From Metellina segmentata (taxonomy: Eukaryota > Arthropoda > Arachnida > Araneae > Tetragnathidae), in NCBI GenBank assembly GCA_947359465.1, contig OX375873.1:42194437-42258436 (forward strand): DNA of 64,000 nucleotides, given 5' to 3'. Both the position numbers and the translations under genes were made by a program. The notes under the pieces were generated by a model, which did not search any database, was not told where the DNA came from, and saw only the letters and a list, made by a program, of their open reading frames with translations. Below, in pieces: positions 22,374 to 34,572 of the stretch (positions are counted from its first letter, which is position 1; each line of letters begins with the position of its first letter).

Positions 22374-23763
22374 CACTCTAAGACAAAAACAAATGCACCT
22401 AGAAGGAATTGTCAGAACGCAAGGAAATTTACAAGGTTTGTAAAGTGATTATGAATGAGTAAATTATTAAAATTTGAGATTAAATACGCAAACTTTATTG
22501 AGAAAAATTCAAAAACATGGTATCAGTCAGTATGGCGTATGACCACCATTATTCCTAATGCAACATGCCAAGCGCTTTGGTAGTGAATCATAGAGGCTCT
22601 TTATGAAGTCCTGCGACAGTCCATTCCATGCTGCTTGAACCCCGTCACGTAGTTTCAGCAGAATAGTGGAGTGGTGACATCTCGTCCAATGGCATCCCAT
22701 ACATTCGTGATCGGGGACAGGTCCGGTGAGTATACCGGACATGGTAAGATATCGTTGTGTCGTAGACAAGCTCTAGAGACGGCTACAATATGGGGTCGAG
22801 CATTGTCTTGTTGAAAAAGTGGGTAAACCTAGAAGTTATGGAATGGGAGGGTAACTGGCTGTAAAATTCTTGAACGTAACGCTGGCCTGTCGAAGAGCCC
22901 GTAACTAATACCAAAGGTGATTTGGTATCATATATAATTGCACCCCACACCATGACTTCTCGACGTGTGACGCTGCGCAACAAACCATGAATCTTGCCGC
23001 TGACCACGTTGCCTCCACACACGGATTCGATTGTCATCACCCAGACAGAAGCGGGTTTTGTCAGTGAAGACCATTCGAAGCCAGTTATCGCTCCATGTCC
23101 GTCTGGCAAGACACCATTCCAGTCTTTGACGACGATGCAATGCTGTTCAAGGCAGTCGTCGTAACGGTCTACGTGAGTTTAGTCCTACATCGTGAAGTCG
23201 TCGACAAATGGTGCGATCACTTATTGGATGATCGTGAGAGGTTCCCACTGCCCGTTGAATATCTGCAACAGTGGCTGTTGGATCAGTACGCGCACGTCTT
23301 TCAACACGTTGATCCTCTCTCGGTCCAGTTTCTCTAGGCATTCAACAGCCTGGTTGACGCTGGCATGTGCCTTGTTGTATCCACCGCTCCCGACAGCGTG
23401 CAACAGTAACATCACTACAACTAATATGTTGCCCAATCTGTCGATTAGATCATTCACCCTCTCAGGGGCCAAACTCTTCCAGTTGCTTAAATTGCTTACG
23501 AACTTTTCTCCGAGGCATAACTCAATGAGAAACGATGTAACCAACACAACAGCATAAACAGAAATGAATTTACTGCGCAAATGGATGTCCTTTTGTACCA
23601 CGGTATGAAACGTGTTTAAGAACTTCCCTGCGCGAGGCGCATGCTCAAACAATTCTGAAAATTTGATCATTTGCATCACCAACGCAGATGTACCACTCCT
23701 CCAAATTTCATTTATACCGGTCTACTTCTGCCAAGTACAACATTTTTTTCTTGTCTTAGAGTG
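22374..23763 (-). mobile_element. Tc1-like element family B with both TIRs, broken transposase
   Basis: It starts CACTCTAAGACAAAAACAAA after TA at 22372 and ends with the complement CACTCTAAGACAAGAAAAAA before TA at 23764; length 1390 bp. Transposase reads on the minus strand from an ATG at 23518 (MPRRKVRKQFKQLEEFGP): HTH, ISDRTICRRLHDVGLNSRRP, FTDKTRFCLGDDNRIRVWR (the usual TDE is TDK) and PVYSPDLSPI. Premature stops and frameshifts occur from residue 19 onward, so it is dead. It lies in the intron between 21500 and 24347. Confidence 0.9.
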
Positions 23764-24346
23764 TATAACCGAATTCCTATTGAGTACTAAAAGTGAAATT
23801 TGTTTTCCTCGCATTAAACCTAAAAAGGCTTTGAAATTTCCCTTTGACCGCTTTTCATTTTGATAAATAAAAAATATTTAGTTTTTTCATTTACGTTTCA
23901 TTCCTAAAAATACTAACTGCTATTAAATTATGAGGGAGAGTATTAAGTGCAATAAATGGCATAAACTGTGCAAAATGTTTTTGGAATATTCAGTGTTTCC
24001 GTTTTCACATTTTCCACTCTGGTTTTCACTTGATTTACATAACTCTTGAATAGTATTATTTTTAAAAAATTACTGAAAATTTTTTCATTAAATCATGTTT
24101 GAATTAATTTGTATTAGTTTTGATTTTGTACTGTATGGAAATTTCCCTCTTTAAATGGTATTTTAGTTGGATTGTAGGGAAAAAAAATTTTCTACAAAAG
24201 TGTTTTACACATTTTTAATACTAAGTCAAATCATTTATATATATACATAATCTACAGAAAAGTTTATTTCTTTCAGTACAAGTACAAAGTATTTTATTTT
24301 TATATAAGGTGCATAATGTTAATAACAAATTCCATTTATTTTATAG
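23764..24346. other. Intron, nothing recognised
   Basis: AT-rich intron ending with acceptor ATTTTATAG. Confidence 0.45.
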
Positions 24347-24400
24347 TCAACTCTTGCAATACCAATTATGTGCTTTGCTGTAATATTATTTATACTGATT
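24347..24400 (+). CDS. Four-span membrane protein, short exon with span 4 start
   Basis: Eighteen codons, STLAIPIMCFAVILFILI, entirely hydrophobic. Borders are TTTATAG and CTGATT|GTAAGT, phase 0 at both ends. This is too short for most gene finders but fits the reading frame on both sides. Confidence 0.75.
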
Positions 24401-24454
24401 GTAAGTAACCATTCTCATTTTTAGTTTAGTTTCCTTAATGTGTTTTTTGTTTTA

Positions 24455-24867
24455 TTAGGGGTCTCCGTCAACTGCTCGCTTACTTCCGCCAACCCCGGGG
24501 ATTGCTACGCAATCCTATTTGGTTTGCTTCGCAAACCAACACTCCTTTTACATATGCCATTTGGTTTGCTTCGCAAACCAACATTTCTTTCGCAGAGTGA
24601 AACTATCTGAAGAATTCGTATTATCCTGATTTTACTTTCCGGTCCATGAAGTCACAGCGAGGGCTTCGCCCTCTGCTCGTTTACGCTCGTCGACCCTCGG
24701 GGATTGCTACGCAATCCCGTTTGGTTTGCTTCGCAAACCAATACCTCTTTCGCAAGTGATTTCACTTTTTTTTTACTTTAACACTTAATGCACCCTAAAC
24801 TAATAGCCGCATGAGTAAAAAATCTTCTGCATCTTGTTCCCTCTAACTTTTTTTTAATATAGAGAGA
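24455..24867 (-). mobile_element. Helitron-like element H1, copy 2 (internally deleted)
   Basis: On the minus strand it begins TCTCTCTATATTAAAAAA at 24867 and ends CTAA before T at 24455. It keeps the 5' tip, then jumps to the segment matching 7430-7500 (GAACAAGATGCAGAAGATTT), then both 3' hairpin cassettes, with GGTTTGC-GAA-GCAAACC and GGATTGC-GTA-GCAATCC units. At 413 bp it is a deletion derivative of the 1387 bp copy at 6429. The first base lies 55 bp after the exon donor at 24401. Confidence 0.8.
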
Positions 24868-24939
24868 CATTTTCACATACGTAAAAGAGATTGTATAGAT
24901 TGCCACTATAATACTACTATAATACCACTATAATGTCAA

Positions 24940-25560
24940 TATAATTCACCTCGATACCATTTAATATGAAACCGAAAAGCCGAACCGTTTGACGAAATAA
25001 CTACCCATTTCTATAGAGGCTCAGAACCAAACATCTAAAATAAATTAAAATGCAATACAAGTGTGACGACAGGGGATACTACAATAATGGTTAGAATTAC
25101 AAACCGTAGATTACGATGGAATTTAATGCAGTAGTGGTTCAGTTTAGAATTTAATCAGGTGGTAAACATATGTCCATCTCTTTCTGATTGACTAGAAGAC
25201 TTTTTTTCTGTTAATAATAATAAACACAATAACATTTTAATATAAAATCGAATAACCGAACCGTTCAGAGAAATAACTAACCATTTCAGAGAACGGTTCG
25301 AAACATTTTTTTTCGAATGGCGGGAGCATGAATTTAATCATTGGCCACTACAAGGAAGGAAGTGATGACCACTTGTGAAGGCGCACCCAGTGGGAGGACC
25401 ATCATTTCCCCTAACAAAGGACAGCACAATATACATCCATGCCCTGACCCCGTATTCGAACCAGTAACCCTCCGATCCAGAGGCCAATACCTTAACCACT
25501 AGACCGGATGGTCGGCCGGTTCGAAACAAAACATTAGAAATAAAATAAAATTCAATACAA
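24940..25560. repeat. Duplicated approximately 280 bp intronic unit carrying a SINE
   Basis: Two similar stretches, near 24960-25065 and 25240-25305 continuing at 25517-25560, share TTTAATATNAAANCGAA, CCGAACCGTT, GAAATAACTANCCATTTC and AAATNCAATACAAG. The second is interrupted by the SINE at 25306. Confidence 0.6.
25306..25516 (-). repeat. tRNA-derived SINE family B with 12 bp target-site duplication
   Basis: On the minus strand it starts GGCCGACCATCCGGTCTAGT then GGTTAAGG (A-box region), GGTTACTGGTTCGAATACGG (B box) and a 3' body ending in an A-run (seen as T8 at 25306). Perfect direct repeats CGGTTCGAAACA flank it at 25294-25305 and 25517-25528. The clean duplication and short tail point to a fairly recent insertion. 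Confidence 0.9.
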
Positions 25561-26301
25561 GCACATGATATACTAAAAGAGGGTAGTTGCCCACACGGTA
25601 TTCACAATAAGACAAGGTTTTCTCTGTAAATAATTTTAGAGAGTAACTCGTTCCAATAGATAAAAAGTTATTACGATTTTGCTTATTAGTTTGGTGATAC
25701 TTGAATGATAAAAGTGAACTTTGATGGCTTTCAAAGATCATAAGATAATTTTAATATCTTCATAAAGTCATTTTTGCATTTCATTTTTCTTAATACTTAC
25801 GGAATTGCACATTTTAAGTGTTTAGCGGTCATTTAAAAATCTTTTGTGCTATCTTTAAGAGAATGTACTTCATATTTTAGATGAATTTCTCTGAAATCTT
25901 CTGATAGTTTTTATAGGGTATACTTTGGGTAAAAAATATTCACTTCCACGTTGAAACTGTAAAATGTAAGCCGTATTTCCTATTCATACCTTAACTCTTT
26001 TTACATATGTTCTGGTTAATAAAATACGAAATATCCATACACGCACACATAGCAACCGTCAATAGATAAAATAATAAATTTCAGACATCTCGTGTTTTGT
26101 ATATCTTTTTTTAATTAGTTTCTAAAAGCAAGGAGATATAAACAAAAAAAAAATTCATCCATACGTTTCGTTTACGTTTCCTTAATTTTAGGTCACAATT
26201 CAAAAATTTCACTTTTCACCCAAAACTATACATGTCTAAGATAAAATATATATATAATTTCAATTCAACGTGCTATGAGTTAACAAGTTTCTCATTTTCA
26301 G
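25561..26301. other. Intron, nothing recognised
   Basis: AT-rich intron ending with acceptor CTCATTTTCAG. Confidence 0.45.
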
Positions 26302-26365
26302 ATATATGCGACTTTGGTGGTTGCATCACACTACAGAGAACTCATTAAACACGAATCACGACTAA
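26302..26365 (+). CDS. Four-span membrane protein, exon ending span 4
   Basis: It encodes IYATLVVASHYRELIKHESRL and leaves phase 1. The end of the last span leads into a basic cytoplasmic segment. Donor CTAA|GTAAG. Confidence 0.75.
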
Positions 26366-26489
26366 GTAAGAATTTTCTTTAATTTTATTCCAAATTCTAT
26401 ACCCAATCAAAAGCATTACTTGTGATATTAAAATTTCAACCTCATTTGAAATAGCTCCCCAACAGTTTAACTAACAAAGCTCTTACCTT

Positions 26490-27690
26490 AAAAACGTCAA
26501 GAGTAGCGTACATAATTTATCTTTCTATTTATGAGTTCCTTTCTCGTAGAGGTGTGGGACCTCCTTTTGGCCGGCGAAGTGACATGACGTGGCATTGACT
26601 CAACAAGTAGTCGGAAGTCCCGTGATGAAATATTCAGACATGCTGCCTCTACAACTATCCATAATTGCGAAAGTTTAGCCGGTGCAGGATTTTTGTACGA
26701 ATTGACCTTTTGATCATGTCCCATATATGTTCGATGGGATTCATGTCTGGCGATCTAGGTGGATAAATCATTCACTGGAATTGTGTTGAATGTTCCTCAA
26801 ACCAATCGCCAACGATTTTGGCCTGGTGACATAGCACACTGTCATCCTGGAAAATTCCATCGTTGTTTGAGTACATGAAGTCCACGAAAGGCTGCAAATG
26901 GTCTCCAAGTAGCTGAACATAACCATTTCCAGTTAATGATTGTTTCAGTTTGACCAAAAGACCCAGTCTATTCCACCATGCACAATGCCTTGTTGACAAC
27001 TTGGGTCCTTAGCCTCATGGGATCTGCGCCACACTCGAACCCTCCCATCAGCTCTTCACAACTGGAATCGTGACTCATCTGACCAAGCAACGTTTTTTAA
27101 AACATCTAAGGGTCCAACCGATATGTTCACGAGCCCAGAAGAGGCGCTGCAGCCGATGGCGTGTCGTTAGTAAGGACACTTGAGTCGGTCTTCTGCTTCC
27201 ATATCCCATCAACGCCAAATTTCGCTGTACTGTCCTCACGGACACGTCTGTCGTACGTCTCATATTGATTACCGCTGTTATTTAACTTAGTGTTGCTTAT
27301 CTGTTAACACTGACTACTCTACTTACAAATTGCTGGTCTCGGTCACTCAGTAGACGCGGTTGGCCATTGCCTTATACATGGTGGGATGTAATGCCTGAAA
27401 TTCTATTTTCTCGGCACACTCTTGACACTGTGGATCGAGGAATGTTGAATATCCTAACAATATCCGAAATGTAATGTCCCGTGCGTCTAGCTCCAACTAG
27501 CATTCCGCGTTAAAATTCTGTTAATTCCCGTTGTGCGGCCATAAGCACATCAGAAAACTTTTCGCATGAATCACTGGAGTTCAGGAATCCCATGACAATG
27601 CACTGCCCATTTATACATCATTTCGTACGTAATGCTACTGCCATCTGTATATTTGCGTACTGCTATCCCTTGTGTTTTGGCCCTTCAATG
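26490..27690 (-). pseudogene. Tc1-like element family C, truncated, transposase pseudogene
   Basis: Minus-strand order: end ACATTGAAGGGCCAAAACAC near 27690, start codon near 27592 (MGFLNSSDS), DVLMAAQRELTEF, SVRTVQRNLALMGYGSRRP (HTH2), then core remnants GDHLQPFVDFMYSNNDGIFQ and DWFEEHSTQFQ, and C-terminal LVESMPRHV. Stops and frameshifts are present. The distal TIR is not found, so the 3' end is lost around 26490. It lies in an intron of the membrane-protein gene. Confidence 0.8.
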
Positions 27691-27697
27691 TATATAT

Positions 27698-28234
27698 ATA
27701 CTACTCTACAATAATGTACCGGACATGCTTTAATAGGTGGGTGGTCCCCACGTGCTGCAATTACACTAGCAACCCTTCTGAACATACTTTCAACAAGTTT
27801 TGATACACAGCTATGAGTATTTTTGTCCATTTCTTATACAAGAATGTCGCCAGATCAGCTGCAGATTTCGGATGAGGTTCCCTGGTACGTAAGCTTCACT
27901 TTAACTCGTCCCACAAATGTTCTATGGTGCTTAGGTCGGGACTCTGAGCAGGCCAGGGAAGACGTTTTACATCCATATCTTGACACCACTGCTTGAGAGA
28001 GGCTGCAACATGACATGGAGCATTGTCGTCCTGGAAGTAACATTCGTCCATTCCATAAAATTGCCAAAGAGCAGGAAGAATCTGATTGTCCTAAATGTGC
28101 ATGCAGGCGTCGGCGTTTAATTTACTAGGAGCAACATGCAAAGGTCTCATGCCCTACCGCGAAAAACACCCCCAAACAAGTAGTCGGATTTTATGCAAGT
28201 CCGTTGGCGTCCTGTCCATTATTGTATCCACTAC
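27698..28234 (-). mobile_element. Tc1-like family D deletion derivative, copy 1
   Basis: Ends CTACTCTACAATAATGTACC (left) and the complement GTGGATACAATAATGGACAG (right) are worn TIRs of the family seen at 57229-57768. Inside is only the C-terminal half of a Tc1 transposase on the minus strand (LLVWGCF, DECYFQDDNAPCHVA, AQSPDLSTIEHLWDE-like), directly joined to the 5' TIR. It abuts family C at 27690. Confidence 0.75.
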
Positions 28235-28557
28235 GCCTCCTGTTAGAATTAATATTATAAGTCCTTAGGCAACAGTTAACGGACACATTTAGTGAAATTC
28301 GGAAGAAAAAAAGTGATTACACCCTCTTAAGCACCATATTTATGAATAGATGACAGTGTCAGATTATTACAATAAATATTACATTAGTCATCCTCTTGGA
28401 CGAATTACAGATATTGTCAAATCTGTACGGACCATAGACTAAATTGTCGGTTAGTTCATTGATTAAATACTTCAGTTGGAAACTAATTTTAATTTTATAA
28501 AGTGTTCGTTGATGATGAAAAACATTGAACACTCCTGATACTCGTTGCATTTCTCAG

Positions 28558-28650
28558 GATTTATCAACAACGAATACCCTTATGGAGAAAGAGGTCCGAG
28601 GTTCCAGCGTTTCATAGCAATGTTTTATCGGGATAAAGGAATAACTCAAT
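28558..28650 (+). CDS. Four-span membrane protein, cytoplasmic-tail exon
   Basis: GA completes an Arg codon; then FINNEYPYGERGPRFQRFIA, MFYRDKGITQ. It is charged and aromatic, consistent with a tail after span 4. Acceptor GCATTTCTCAG, donor CAAT|GTAAGT, phase 1 at both ends. Confidence 0.75.
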
Positions 28651-28673
28651 GTAAGTACTGTTGACACATTTAA

Positions 28674-28874
28674 CCCTCCGAGTGGTTTCACAAGATATTC
28701 CGTCTACCAATTTTACTAATTACGAGGTACATCGTCAACAAGTATTGCCATTTTTTTATGATGGCGAAGTCAAGATCCGTTCAATTTTCTTCTAATGACG
28801 AGATATCTCGTCCAACAGGATCTGGTCAGTTTTGCTAATGGCGAGATGCCTCATTGTTACAACCACCAAGAGGG
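28674..28874. mobile_element. piggyBac-like MITE flanked by TTAA
   Basis: CCCTCCGAGTGGTTTCAC at the left is mirrored by the complement CCCTCTTGGTGGTTGTAA at the right, with TTAA at 28670-28673 and 28875-28878. The 201 bp interior is three to four degenerate units around TGNCGAGATATCTCGTC. TTAA duplication and CCC ends are characteristic of piggyBac-like elements. Confidence 0.8.
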
Positions 28875-29138
28875 TTAATGAAATAAAATGTATTACAAAC
28901 TATTCTTATTCTACTACGAGCTCAAAGCATAAAATAATGTTCATATTCCGAATTACATTGGATGTAAGTCATTCGAAGTACATCCTAATTGCATTTGAAG
29001 TCACATGGAAACTTCGTCTAATGTATTAACTATACATAATTTATTTTTGAGAATTCGTTCTGTTTTGATATTATGCAACCAGTTGCAACACTGGTTTTCA
29101 TTTACCTGGAAAAGTAAATTACTCTAAAAATAAACATA

Positions 29139-29406
29139 TCGCACCCCCGCAAGAAAAGTGACACAACTAAAAATTGCAGAATTTGAGAAACATCTACTTA
29201 AAGGATACTATAAAACTATAAAAAAGGATATATTGAAATAGTATAAGCTTCTTTTAAATTTTAGGTATGTATTTATGGTGGTAAATTCTATTATATTCTA
29301 TAGAATAGTAATATTACACGCTGGGGCACCTTATACATATTTTTCAATGACATAACATCAAAATCTTTATTTTTTGACTTGTGCCACTTTTTTTAACGGG
29401 GTGCGA
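29139..29406. mobile_element. TA-flanked MITE, copy 1
   Basis: TIRs TCGCACCCCCGCAAGAAAAG and complement TCGCACCCCGTTAAAAAAAG, with TA on both sides, 268 bp. The middle has a strong inverted repeat around ATTCTATAGAAT. A second copy lies in reverse at 37250-37502. Confidence 0.8.
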
Positions 29407-29598
29407 TATGCATACACGTTACTAACATAAATGATACGGCATAAAAAAACGTTCAATTTGTGTTCAGGATCAGAGCTAGAAGTTTGTGAACTTGATTGAT
29501 ATTGTTTTTGTTTTTTACGATTTGCCAATTAATCACATGTCAAGAGTTCGTTTCATATTGATAGTAAATCACTCAATCGCATAATGTGTGTCTTTCAG

Positions 29599-29750
29599 CG
29601 AACCAAGTAGATAGAGGTTCTGATGTCCCTGCTTCTTCAGTATGCTATCAGCCGGAGACCAACAGACCTACCATAAGAGACGTGCTGAGTAGATCATATG
29701 CAAGGATCTTGATGGCAAAACAACTCTCTCCCCCACCGCCAGCAATATAA
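29599..29750 (+). CDS. Four-span membrane protein, terminal exon
   Basis: CG completes a Ser codon; then NQVDRGSDVPASSVCYQPE, TNRPTIRDVLSRSYARILMA, KQLSPPPPAI and TAA at 29748. The cytoplasmic tail ends in a proline stretch. Acceptor GTGTCTTTCAG. All seven exons together read through without a stop. Confidence 0.75.
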
Positions 29751-31763
29751 AATCCCTCTCTTCTCTCATTCAATCAGTGTGATGCATAAGTGCTTTTGGA
29801 TTAAGATTCTGGAAAATTACCGATGGCACCTTCCTCAACGTATCGAGACATACTATGCCAATGCAACTTTCAAATTTATACTCGTTTACTTTGGGTTGTT
29901 TACCCATTGCCAATTGAAACCGTTGTTAAGTAGTACAGAAATGTGCTGGTGAAACATCAAATAGTAATTATTTTTTATTTTTTAAATTTGGCTATACATT
30001 GAAAACTTTTTCACACGCAAATATCCCAATAGAAAGGAATAAAAGAAGTGGAGAAAATGAGTTTTAAAACTAAGAATAATAAAATACATTTTCGTACGTT
30101 GATTGCTGAGCATTAAAAATGAATCCCCGAATGCATTGCATCAAAAGCATTATTTAACGGTGTTACAACTTATGGCAAAAGATGATTCTTACGCCTCTTA
30201 TACGAGAACTTAAACATTTAAAATCCAATCGCACTCATCACATAACCAGAAAATTTCGTATTTATTCACACAATTAAGTATATATGTTATTCAATGAAAT
30301 GTTCAGTTAGTTGTAGATTATACTATTTGAAACTGATAAAATTTATAAAGAGTTAAAAGCTTGTTTTAACTGTCGTGCGATGAAGTATTTGAGAAAGCTA
30401 AGGCAAGGCACAATGGAAGAAGAAAATGTGCTTAACCTCTCTATTAAAATAAAATATACCCATTGAGATACCTAACATAAATTTTAAATGCCTTTTACAA
30501 CTCAAATATGTCTTAATTTACATATTTTTGTTGGATTTGAAGTTGCTATCTTATATAAAAAATTTGTGTTATTTTTTTTGGCGCCTTTGTCTTGCAAATT
30601 GAATGTTTCATCATAGATTTTAGGTTCAGTTTATTATTTGACAATTAATAGAAATATCTATGGTAAATTGCAATGGATATAAATGTTATTCTAAAATGTT
30701 AAGGGAAAGTATCTTTATGTTTCTTTCGTATAGAGTTCTACTCAAAGAAAGAATTTCCAAAACATGTCTTTAAATGATATTGACCTCTTTCTTCCGTATT
30801 GCCTCAAAATATGAAATTCGTGCAGGGTAACAGCGTAAAACAACATAATATCACAGCTGCTCTTGCCTGAGAATGTACTCAGCATGAACAGCTGATGCCG
30901 CTAATTTTACATGCATCAAGCACGATACTTACGATGATCCATGGAGTTAGAGTCCAGTTGCTCTTATGATTATTATCTAAAAAATATTAAATATGAGAAA
31001 TCAGTGAAATAAATAAGGTTAAGATGGAATATTATGATTATATTATGAATGTAGGTATTCCTTCATGCAAAAAGTACCAAAGTACCATTTCGTATGTACT
31101 CAAAGCTGTCTGTAAAGAGATATTAATTCAAATGACATTTTTCAAACTCTGTTATGCTGCTTAACAAAATGGAATTGAGTTTAAATCTCATTACATATTT
31201 TAATATTTGCCTTTTCGTATTTTTTGTGTGTTTAAGCAATAAAATGTTCATTCAATCATCAAGAATCGAAGGTTGTCGGACTGTTGAGTGAGCGGTTTAA
31301 CATGCAATGACCTTAATATAACCTTTTTCCATTAGACTTATTAGATGTAGAAAATATGGACACTAATTCATAATCCTTAATTTTGATTAAAGATAAAGGT
31401 TATTAGGTATAAAAACGTCAAAAGTGTGAAAAGTTGAAACATAAATTGTAAGGTCAAAGGATACTAAAATTTCTAAATTCGGAACAGTTTCAAGAAAAAG
31501 AGGCGTTTACAATAAAATAAAATAAAACTAGGTAAATATTTTTAGAAAATTCAGTAAATCAACTTTAAGAATCATTTTCCATAGTTTCTCGAATGATTAT
31601 TTCTTTAGTTTTGCTGGGCAACTAGGAACAGCATGCAAGTAACAAATCAAAAAGAAAGAGAACTTTCTCTCTCAACCTAAGAAAATTTCATCTGTTCACT
31701 GAATATTCATTTGCAAAAAAAAAAATTATTGTTTTAGTACCACAAACTTTTTTATTATTTTAG
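29751..31763. other. 3' UTR of the membrane-protein gene and intergenic DNA
   Basis: Nothing coding is supported. AT-rich with several AATAAA words (e.g. near 30067 and 31239), any of which could be the poly(A) signal. Confidence 0.45.
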
Positions 31764-31843
31764 CTGACTTGAAAAACAACTTTACGCACGGATTGCTTCG
31801 ACTGAGTGAAATATTTGCAACAGTCCACCAAATAAGTGATCCT
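31764..31843 (+). CDS. Possible alternative or orphan exon
   Basis: A 26-codon open stretch (DLKNNFTHGLLRLSEIFATV, HQISDP) is bounded by a strong acceptor (TTTTTTATTATTTTAG) and a donor CCT|GTGAGT. It accepts phase 1, the same phase left by the 28558-28650 exon, so it could replace the terminal exon in an alternative transcript. No downstream exon was found to finish it. It could belong to another gene or be chance. Confidence 0.3.
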
Positions 31844-34477
31844 GTGAGTTCCATTCGGTTCTACCAAAAGATTAGAAAACAACATTTTATACACTTAACT
31901 ACCTGTCCATTACAGTTGTTACTTTACATGAAAGCACTCGCCTGTTGAAAATATCTTTATTCGTAAGAAGATGCAACCACAGCATATTATTACAAATGTA
32001 TTATCATTATGATTAATGTTATGTTTTTAGTGGCACCTGGCTTCTCTAGAATGTGGCTTCCAAATCGTGTTTTCCATCTATTTAAGTAAATTGGGTTTCT
32101 TGTGACAGCCTTAATACTTCTGCGTATGTGAATCACCTAAGAAATATTACCCATTCTGCCAAACTTACGGAATTCCGAGTAGTTATGAATGCGGTTACAC
32201 TGTAATATCCATAGCAACAGCTCGTAGTCAGATGTCAACATCGGTAGATCTTCCGCTGACTGCCGGTAGCAAATCTCGACCTATCTATCGGAAAGATCTC
32301 CTTCCCGCTCAGATTGTTTTCAGGGGTGCGCGATAGCTCCCTATTCAATTAACTGTCCCTAGGTTACAACTGTAGGGACGAGAAAGGGAATATTTCAAAC
32401 ACTCGAACTCAGCGGAGGTATATTTGTGACGATATGCCGGGACGTTTTGAGTCGCTGCCATTCCTTTGAAACAGCTTCCACAACCAAAGGTCACAAATCG
32501 CTGTTTAAATTAAATAAATTCCTATGCTTAACTAAGAGACATTTAAAATTGCATTTTGGCTGGTTTGTAATTAGAGCGCCACTTGGTCCCATACACAATT
32601 GAAAAAAATTAAAACTGCAACGACAAAATGGATATATTTCGTTACTTTGTTTTCCTCAATCTATAGTCTTTAGACGAAAATTTTTCCCACCGTTAAATAT
32701 GCGTTCGTAGATAATACAGAAACTTAAATCCTCATTTAAAGAATTGTTCCCTTCGAATAACCTTATACCAACGATCCCTTAAAAGAACAATTTAGTTTAC
32801 ATCGTTGACTTTAGAGTGAAATAAAGTCAAAAAACATTCTGAGAAAACGAAGGAAGAAAAGTTTCGCTCCCTAAGCTTTGCTCACTAAGTGTGTTCTCAA
32901 AAAGAAATCTAACCTGCATACAAAAACAAATACGAAACGGAATTAAATACTCCCCAGTCTAAACCTCCCAATCTCCAGTCTCATCAACCTCCAAAAACCA
33001 AAACTCATGTTTCGAAATTTTGAATTAGTATTTCACTAATTAGAGGGTGATATGATAGTTTCCTTGAAAAAAGTTTAAATAAATCAGTTTTGTTTCAAAA
33101 TGATGCCTCCATTATAAAGTCTTTAAAAATTATCTGCTTTTCATTATATATTTTAAGAAGAAAAGTGGATATCGTGTATGAAGTATGTCAATTTTTCACC
33201 TGTGCCGAGAACTCCCTTTAGCTCAACTATATTTCAATTGATATTATGTTGAGAACTGCCCACAAGAGTCTTTCAGAAACGATATGCAACTGGAGTAAGT
33301 CTGTCACAAGTGTGTCTTATACCCAAAAATCCCAATTCTAAATTGCATCAGCTACTTCAAAATTAAATGTAATATAATTTGCATTCGGTTTTCCACTCTC
33401 CTCGGGGATGTGGTTTTCTTATTTGCAGGTGTTCTAATGGGTGAGATTTATTGAATAGTGGCATTATAGACCAATTTAAACTCAGCATGCGAAGAATTTG
33501 AAGCATGTTTGGGGAAAAACCATGGATTGCTTCACTTTGTTATTGACTTATGGTAAAACTCGTCTGACCTTAACGAAGTGCCTCAGATAAAGAAACAGGT
33601 CATCATGCCCTTTTCCCCGAAGATGTTACTCGCACACTGAGTCCGGTATCGATGAACCTCACTCGTGAAGGATAGGCGATACTTTTCTTTCTCTTAGACA
33701 GTAGACGTTGAAAACACCAAACCCAAAATCGTTTTATTTTTCCGTTTTAGTTTATAAATAAATTGACGATTGATTGAAAAATTTATAGGTAGCATGAAGA
33801 TTTTTTTAATTACGATCACTTTTGATGAAGTTCTATTGACAACTTAAAGAAGCTTTGTATGGTTGGTCAACGATTGGTTTTTCTACGATTGAGATTTTTT
33901 GACATTTTTCTGATTTCGAATTACTACCGGTGCAGTAGCTTTTTCGTGGTTTTCTTAAACTCTTTTTGGATAAATTTTGTAGTCTGTTGTATATTATTTA
34001 AGTACAAATGAGAAATGCATCATGTCTCCTAGTTTTGAAATTTCGGTAAAACTGTGTTGCTGAACCTATGTTCTTTTGAAAACATTTTGAGGTTTCATTA
34101 AAATTTTTTTAGATTTACAATTGAGTGATACACGAAGGGGAGTAAATCCAAATAATGCCATATTTTAAAAATTAATGTGTATGGGGAACCTATCAATTTT
34201 TGCCAATTTATATAACATTTTGAACTTCTTCTCATTTATCTAAAATTTTGACCTCATTTTATTCTGAATTTTAGCACAGCTTAATATTCTTAGATTAAAC
34301 TTCATTTATAAATTGTTTTGAAACAGGTTGTGCAAATTGATCAGAATCGGATCATAACCTCAAACGTTTGTTTTGAAAGTCCACTGTCCCCTTAAAAAGG
34401 AGTTGGAATTCAAATTTTTCGCAAAAATACCGACTTTTGAAGAATTGGATAGTCTGTTTTATGCTTATAAATGTTTT
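31844..34477. other. Intergenic, no supported gene
   Basis: Includes a locally GC-richer stretch (32160-32470). Otherwise AT-rich, with no exon or repeat I can support. Confidence 0.45.
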
Positions 34478-34572
34478 ATGCCACGGACAACAGCACATAA
34501 TTTTGAACAACGTTCAGATGACGAGGCAACACCTGAACTGGCACCCCAATCTCCAAATGTGACTCGAAGATG
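34478..34572 (-). repeat. SINE family A fragment
   Basis: Complement of the GACAACAGCAC, AATTTTGAAC, ATGACGAGGCAACACCTGAA and TGGCACCCCAATCTCC blocks. A short internal piece. Confidence 0.7.

Noticed and set aside
23221..23682. 153-codon minus-strand frame over the Tc1 family B 5' region
   Set aside because: It is a shadow frame of the transposase, whose own frame (MPRRKVRKQF) starts at 23518 in another phase.
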